Notes under the pieces: model-generated
Told to the model about the DNA's origin: nothing
The model's database searches: none
What the model saw: the letters and a program-made list of their open reading frames with translations, nothing else
Assembly: GCF_024752025.1 (NCBI RefSeq)
Contig: NZ_JANTPU010000001.1
Span: 620,001 to 684,000 of the forward strand
From: Pseudidiomarina sp. CB1
GTDB lineage: Bacteria > Pseudomonadota > Gammaproteobacteria > Enterobacterales > Alteromonadaceae
DNA length: 64,000 nucleotides
Reading direction: 5' to 3'
Shown here: positions 57,525-64,000 of the stretch, piece by piece
Layout of the letters: each line of letters opens with the position of its first letter
How positions within the stretch are numbered: position 1 is the first letter of the stretch
Position numbers and translations under genes: made by a program

Positions 57525-57810
57525 AAGTGGTAGGTTGTTTATTCGGAATTAATCGGAAAAAAGTTTCGTCTTGTTTAATGAGGCCAAGTTCGTTGCGAGC
57601 ACGCTCCTCGAGAGCTACTTCGCCTTCGCGCAAGTCCTCAATGTCAGCAATCAACACTTGGTTGCGCTGGCGTAACTTCTGGTTCGTTTGTTCTTGCCGC
57701 GCGACGTCTTCTTGCAAATGCCAATACTCCGGTAAGCTATTTTTGCCAAACCAGAGTCGGTATTGCAGTGCGACCAAAAGCACTAGGAGAAAGACTTTTA
57801 ACAGACGCAT
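57511..57810 (-). CDS. ftsB: Cell division protein FtsB
   Basis: Bitopic divisome protein that forms a complex with FtsL and FtsQ. The start at 57810 gives 99 residues and the E. coli-like MRLLKVFLLVLLVALQY membrane helix; 19 in-frame residues upstream are not homologous. LWFGKN follows the helix, then a periplasmic coiled coil (QTNQKLRQRNQVLIADI) and EERARNELGLIKQDETFFRL, the FtsQ-contact tail. It is first gene of the chain that runs to rpoS. Confidence 0.95.
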   Translation of the reverse strand: MRLLKVFLLVLLVALQYRLWFGKNSLPEYWHLQEDVARQEQTNQKLRQRNQVLIADIEDLREGEVALEERARNELGLIKQDETFFRLIPNKQPTTYDPE

Positions 57811-57883
57811 CGCCACCCTCGCATGGTATGATTGTGCTAAGTATACCTTTCTTTCGCATCGAACCAAATGTTAACAGGCTAAC

Positions 57884-58600
57884 ATGGACTACTACCTTAT
57901 CGCATTGATCATGTTTGCGGGAGCCTTTTTACAAGGAATTACCGGTTTTGGCTCGGGCTTGGTTGCCGTGCCGCTACTAAGCCTACTGCTCCCGCTCACC
58001 ATGCTCACCCCAATGTTATCGTTAATCAATGTCGCACTTGCGGTCTATTTAGCATGGCTATTACGCCACTATTTAGCGCTGCGGCGTTGGGGCCCCCTTT
58101 TTGTAGCGGGGATATTCGGTACTTTGCTTGGTAATTACGCCCTCGCCTACGTGCCATTAGCGACCTTGCAACTAGGAATGGCAATCTTTGTGATCAGCGC
58201 TGGGCTCCTGTTTTGGTTTGGTATTCAACTACGACTACCCGCAAGACTCCCACAACAAACGGGGATTGGACTCCTGTCAGGCTTCGCGAATGGAGCGCTT
58301 ACGCTTGGCGGACCGCCAGTGGTATTGTTTTTAACCGCAAACCGTCTTGCACGTAGTGAATTCCGTGCAACTTTAGCGGTTTTCTTTTTAGCACTTGGAA
58401 TGACGAACGTGGTTTCTTTTGGCCTGCAAGGTCGCTATGCAACGATTGATCCGCTCGCATTGTTGGTCTTGATCGTGGGCGCTTTGTTAGGAGCTTATGG
58501 TGGCCATCGTTTAAGCGGTAAACTCTCTGAACAAGGATTTCGCCGGTTAACGCTATTGCTCGTTATTGGCGCAGGAATAATGGTGATTATTGGTCGCTAG
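57884..58600 (+). CDS. TauE/SafE-family (TSUP) membrane permease
   Basis: Probable sulfur-compound or organic-anion permease of 238 residues with about seven to eight hydrophobic segments. The N-terminal half has GITGFGSGLVAVPLLSLLLP near 18-37, and the C-terminal half has GFANGALTLGGPPVVLFLT near 131-149; these are the two repeats of the TSUP fold. The substrate cannot be read from sequence. It is divergent from ftsB across 73 bp. Its stop is two bases from the convergent unknown gene at 58603. Confidence 0.88.
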   Translation: MDYYLIALIMFAGAFLQGITGFGSGLVAVPLLSLLLPLTMLTPMLSLINVALAVYLAWLLRHYLALRRWGPLFVAGIFGTLLGNYALAYVPLATLQLGMAIFVISAGLLFWFGIQLRLPARLPQQTGIGLLSGFANGALTLGGPPVVLFLTANRLARSEFRATLAVFFLALGMTNVVSFGLQGRYATIDPLALLVLIVGALLGAYGGHRLSGKLSEQGFRRLTLLLVIGAGIMVIIGR

Positions 58601-58602
58601 GC

Positions 58603-59238
58603 TTAACTTAATAACTGCCAATCAATCGCGGTGGCGAGGAGGAGTTCGCGAAGCGACAAGGTGCGTGGGTCAATGCGGCCTTTGTGCGACCATTGATGGC
58701 CGCAAACCGCAGGTTGTAACCACGTTAACTCTGGTTTTGCCAGCAACAGATGATCGCCTTCGCTTTCACAGTTTTCGCCAGTGAATAAGAACCAACCAAA
58801 CTCGTTGCAATGAACCCGACCTTGTTCACGATCAATGCGATCAATTGAATCAAGTCTTACTTGTTGCAGGTGCGGATCTAAATTCAAAATGGGGACTGTC
58901 GTGCCGAGCTGCACATTTATACTTTGCAGCCACTTCTCAAGCTTACGTCCTCGAGTGGCGGTACTTTTGAGTTGCCGTTTCTGTGGCGCTTGCCAACTCG
59001 CATTTTGGACATCTAATTCGCATGGACAACCGCAACTAAGCATGGCCCGAGCCGCATTGCGAATGTAATAACTTAAACTACGTAGACGCCGCTGAAGACC
59101 GGCAGCGGAATTTACCTGAAGTTGCGATAATACAGCGAGTTCACGCTCATAAAGCGCTGTACAGAGCTCAGGAAAAGCGACCGGATCGTAACCCGGTCGC
59201 TGTTCAACAACTTCGAATATATCGCGTTGTTCACTCAC
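58603..59238 (-). CDS. Unrecognised protein downstream of eno
   Basis: I do not recognise this 211-residue soluble protein. No signal peptide or membrane helix is visible. The N-terminal half is helical and Arg/Leu-rich (LYERELAVLSQLQV, GLQRRLRSLSYYIRN). A C-G-C-P-C cluster lies near residues 69-73, and further cysteines near 156 and 180 (CGHQW) could make a metal site. A short middle part is basic (KRQLKSTATRGRKLEKW). It starts 18 bases after the eno stop and is almost certainly co-transcribed with it. Good codon use and tight spacing argue that it is real. Confidence 0.72.
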   Translation of the reverse strand: MSEQRDIFEVVEQRPGYDPVAFPELCTALYERELAVLSQLQVNSAAGLQRRLRSLSYYIRNAARAMLSCGCPCELDVQNASWQAPQKRQLKSTATRGRKLEKWLQSINVQLGTTVPILNLDPHLQQVRLDSIDRIDREQGRVHCNEFGWFLFTGENCESEGDHLLLAKPELTWLQPAVCGHQWSHKGRIDPRTLSLRELLLATAIDWQLLS

Positions 59239-59256
59239 TGTTTGGGCACCAGTCGC

Positions 59257-62235
<2,979 letters not shown>

Positions 62236-62307
62236 TCAGGTTAAATGGGAATTGCTTCAAGACGGGAAAACAGTATACCTTAACGACTTAATTCCGACAA
62301 TTTAAAA

Positions 62308-63144
62308 TTAAGCTAAGCTGTCCCGCTTTACTTGCTGCCAACACTCTTCAAGTTCTTCTAAGTTCATATCTTCTGCTGTTTTACCCGCTTCAGCGAGACG
62401 CTGTTCGATAGCTTGAAAACGGCGTTTAAACTTTAGGTTTGTTCGCCGCAATGCATGCTCGGGGTTAACCTGAGCATGTCGCGCAAGGTTTACTACGGCA
62501 AAAAGTACATCACCAATCTCGTCTTCAAGTGCTTGTTGGTCAATGTGCTCAGCATCGAGTTCCGCTTCGACTTCAGCGATTTCCTCTTGTATCTTTGCCA
62601 CTACTGGAGCAATGTTCGGCCAGTCAAAGCCAACGTTCGCGGCACGCTTTTGCAACTTCTGCGCTTGTAAAATGGCCGGTAAATTATCAGGTATGCCCTG
62701 AAACACCGATTCAACCTCGCCTTTCTCGACCCGCTCTTGCTGTTTTATCGCTTCCCATTGGGCTTTAATTTCGGCATCGGTTTGCGCATTTTCATCACCG
62801 AACACATGCGGATGACGACGAATCAATTTGTCGGCAGTTTGCGCGGCCACTTCATCAAAACTAAATTGCCCTGCTTCGCTGGTCAACTGGGTATAGAACA
62901 CCACTTGGAACAGCAAGTCGCCCAGCTCGTCTTTTATCGCCGCTAGGTTTCCTTCAGTTAAAGCTGCGGCGACTTCATAAGCCTCTTCGATGGTGTATGG
63001 GATCAAACTCGTTAATGTTTGTTTTAAATCCCAAGGGCACCCATGCTCCGGATCGCGCAATTGGCGCATCACTTCCAGCAGCGCTGCCACGCCAGGAAAT
63101 ACCGTCGAGTCGATGTTCAGTTCTTCTACCTTAGTGACTGCCAC
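62308..63144 (-). CDS. mazG: Nucleoside triphosphate pyrophosphohydrolase MazG
   Basis: All-alpha NTP pyrophosphatase that hydrolyses nucleoside triphosphates and is thought to temper the stringent response. It has 278 residues. Two tandem MazG domains are present: LRDPEHGCPWDLKQT...EEAYEV...ELGDLLFQVVFY (N-terminal), and NVGFDWPNIAPVVAKIQEEIAEVEAEL...EDEIGDVLFAVVNLARH (C-terminal, the active one in E. coli). It starts at a GTG inside the relA end (14-base overlap, AAGG upstream). This adds about 17 residues relative to E. coli MazG. Confidence 0.95.
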   Translation of the reverse strand: MAVTKVEELNIDSTVFPGVAALLEVMRQLRDPEHGCPWDLKQTLTSLIPYTIEEAYEVAAALTEGNLAAIKDELGDLLFQVVFYTQLTSEAGQFSFDEVAAQTADKLIRRHPHVFGDENAQTDAEIKAQWEAIKQQERVEKGEVESVFQGIPDNLPAILQAQKLQKRAANVGFDWPNIAPVVAKIQEEIAEVEAELDAEHIDQQALEDEIGDVLFAVVNLARHAQVNPEHALRRTNLKFKRRFQAIEQRLAEAGKTAEDMNLEELEECWQQVKRDSLA

Positions 63145-64000
63145 TGCGTTCTACCTTATGAATACCTTTAACTTGTAATAAACGGTCAATAATTCGCTGC
63201 AAACTCGCCTGACCCTCAATGAATACACCTAGCGAAATACGCGCCTGTTGAGTCGTCGTATCAAGCTGTGAATCAAGTTGTGCCACGCTGGTCTTCTCGT
63301 TAGCCAAAATAGCGGTAATGTCATGCAGTAAACCATTACGATCATCGGCATCGATACGCAAATCGGCACGATAACGACCTTGCTCCTGCCGACTCCAATG
63401 CACTTGCAAGCCGCGCTCGGGGTGTACCTCTAGTAGGTGCTTCAACTGTTCGCAGTCACGATGATGCACACTCACTCCGCGCCCTTGGGTGACAAAGCCC
63501 ATAATGGGTTCGCCGGGCAATGGCTGGCAACATTTTGCAAACTGCACCATTAAGTTACCAATGCCTTGAACACTTACATCACTATGTTTACCTGGCTTAC
63601 GCTGGTTTTTGCGCTGGAGACGCTCCAAACGCTCGGTCGCAGCATCAGGTGTAGGTTTTAGTTGATTGACCACCTGATTAAGCCGCACATCACCAGCGCC
63701 AATCGCGGCAAGCAAATCATCAAGTTGATTAAAGTTAAAGCGATCGAGTACCGTGCTCGCTTGGCTCAGCGGAATTTCTAATTTTTGCAACTCTGTTTCC
63801 AGCAACTCACGCCCGGCTTTCAGGTTTTTATCACGATCCAGTTTCTTAAAATAAGTAACGACCTTGCTGCGCGCGCGCGAGGTTCGTAAATAACCCAAAG
63901 CCGGATTCAGCCAGTCACGGCGGGGCTTGGTATTCTTTTGGGTCAAAATTTCGACACGTTCACCATTTTTGAGCGTATAAGTGAACGGAACAATGTGTCC
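63131..64000 (-). CDS. relA: (p)ppGpp synthetase RelA, C-terminal part (5' end outside window)
   Basis: Ribosome-associated stringent-response enzyme. About 289 C-terminal residues are visible, open to the window edge. The visible part starts in the TGS domain (HIVPFTYTLKNGERVEI) and continues with DWLNPALGYLRTSRARSKV. The zinc-finger region (FAKCCQPLPGEPIMGFVTQGRG) and the ACT/RRM domain ending the protein follow. The synthetase and pseudo-hydrolase domains lie beyond the window. The C-C-H set in the zinc finger and relA-mazG-pyrG-eno synteny favour RelA over SpoT. Confidence 0.95.
   Translation of the reverse strand, partial: GHIVPFTYTLKNGERVEILTQKNTKPRRDWLNPALGYLRTSRARSKVVTYFKKLDRDKNLKAGRELLETELQKLEIPLSQASTVLDRFNFNQLDDLLAAIGAGDVRLNQVVNQLKPTPDAATERLERLQRKNQRKPGKHSDVSVQGIGNLMVQFAKCCQPLPGEPIMGFVTQGRGVSVHHRDCEQLKHLLEVHPERGLQVHWSRQEQGRYRADLRIDADDRNGLLHDITAILANEKTSVAQLDSQLDTTTQQARISLGVFIEGQASLQRIIDRLLQVKGIHKVERSGSH

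Overview
This is a gammaproteobacterial chromosome segment of about 64 kb, close to 97% coding. It contains no rRNA, tRNA, insertion sequence, prophage or CRISPR array that I can see. Gene content and order point to Alteromonadales, most likely an Idiomarina-like (Idiomarinaceae) marine heterotroph. The evidence is Enterobacteria-style core clusters combined with heavy amino-acid and peptide catabolism. The family assignment is inference from gene order and protein similarity recalled from memory, not from a search.

Layout, left to right. (1) 1-10.0 kb: divergent bioB (cut by the window edge) and bioA, asnS, a YdjA-like nitroreductase, sppA, ansA, a sodium:neurotransmitter-type symporter, and an isolated prpD. 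(2) 10.2-22 kb, minus strand: tatD-pilZ-holB-tmk-mltG-pabC, a terminator, then acpP-fabG-fabD-fabH-plsX-rpmF-yceD, yceF, a HAD phosphatase and rluC. fabF is missing from its usual place between acpP and pabC. (3) 22-25.5 kb: rne on the plus strand behind a long structured leader. (4) 25.5-36.4 kb, minus strand: a secreted S9 peptidase, the homogentisate pathway (hpd-hmgA-fah-maiA), the regulator tyrR, and a methionine gamma-lyase-phhA-phhB operon. (5) 36.5-46.1 kb: pspABC with a sigma-54 promoter, divergent from pspF-sapABCDF-putP. (6) 46.2-58.6 kb: rssA, recA (LexA-controlled), pncC, mutS, then rpoS-nlpD-yqaA-pcm-surE-truD-ispF-ispD-ftsB as one tightly overlapping chain, and a TauE-like permease. 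(7) 58.6-64 kb: an unrecognised protein, eno, pyrG, mazG and relA (cut by the window edge).

How the genes fit together. Phe is hydroxylated to Tyr by PhhA with PhhB. After transamination (enzyme not in the window), Hpd, HmgA, MaiA and Fah yield fumarate and acetoacetate. TyrR-box-like sequences precede both catabolic operons, with tyrR lying between them. Methionine gamma-lyase sits in the same operon as phhA and makes 2-oxobutyrate, a propionyl-CoA precursor. The PrpD encoded elsewhere in the window belongs to the pathway that consumes propionyl-CoA. Asparaginase, proline symporter, Sap transporter and S9 peptidase fit the same nutritional style.

I found no clearly new multi-gene system. 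The most unusual items are: a TyrR whose Walker B Glu is Ala and whose GAFTGA loop is replaced; the TyrR-box placement that seems to join Met and Phe catabolism; a 31-bp hyphenated inverted repeat between tyrR and hpd; the structured rne leader with mutually exclusive hairpins; and an unrecognised 211-residue protein directly downstream of eno.
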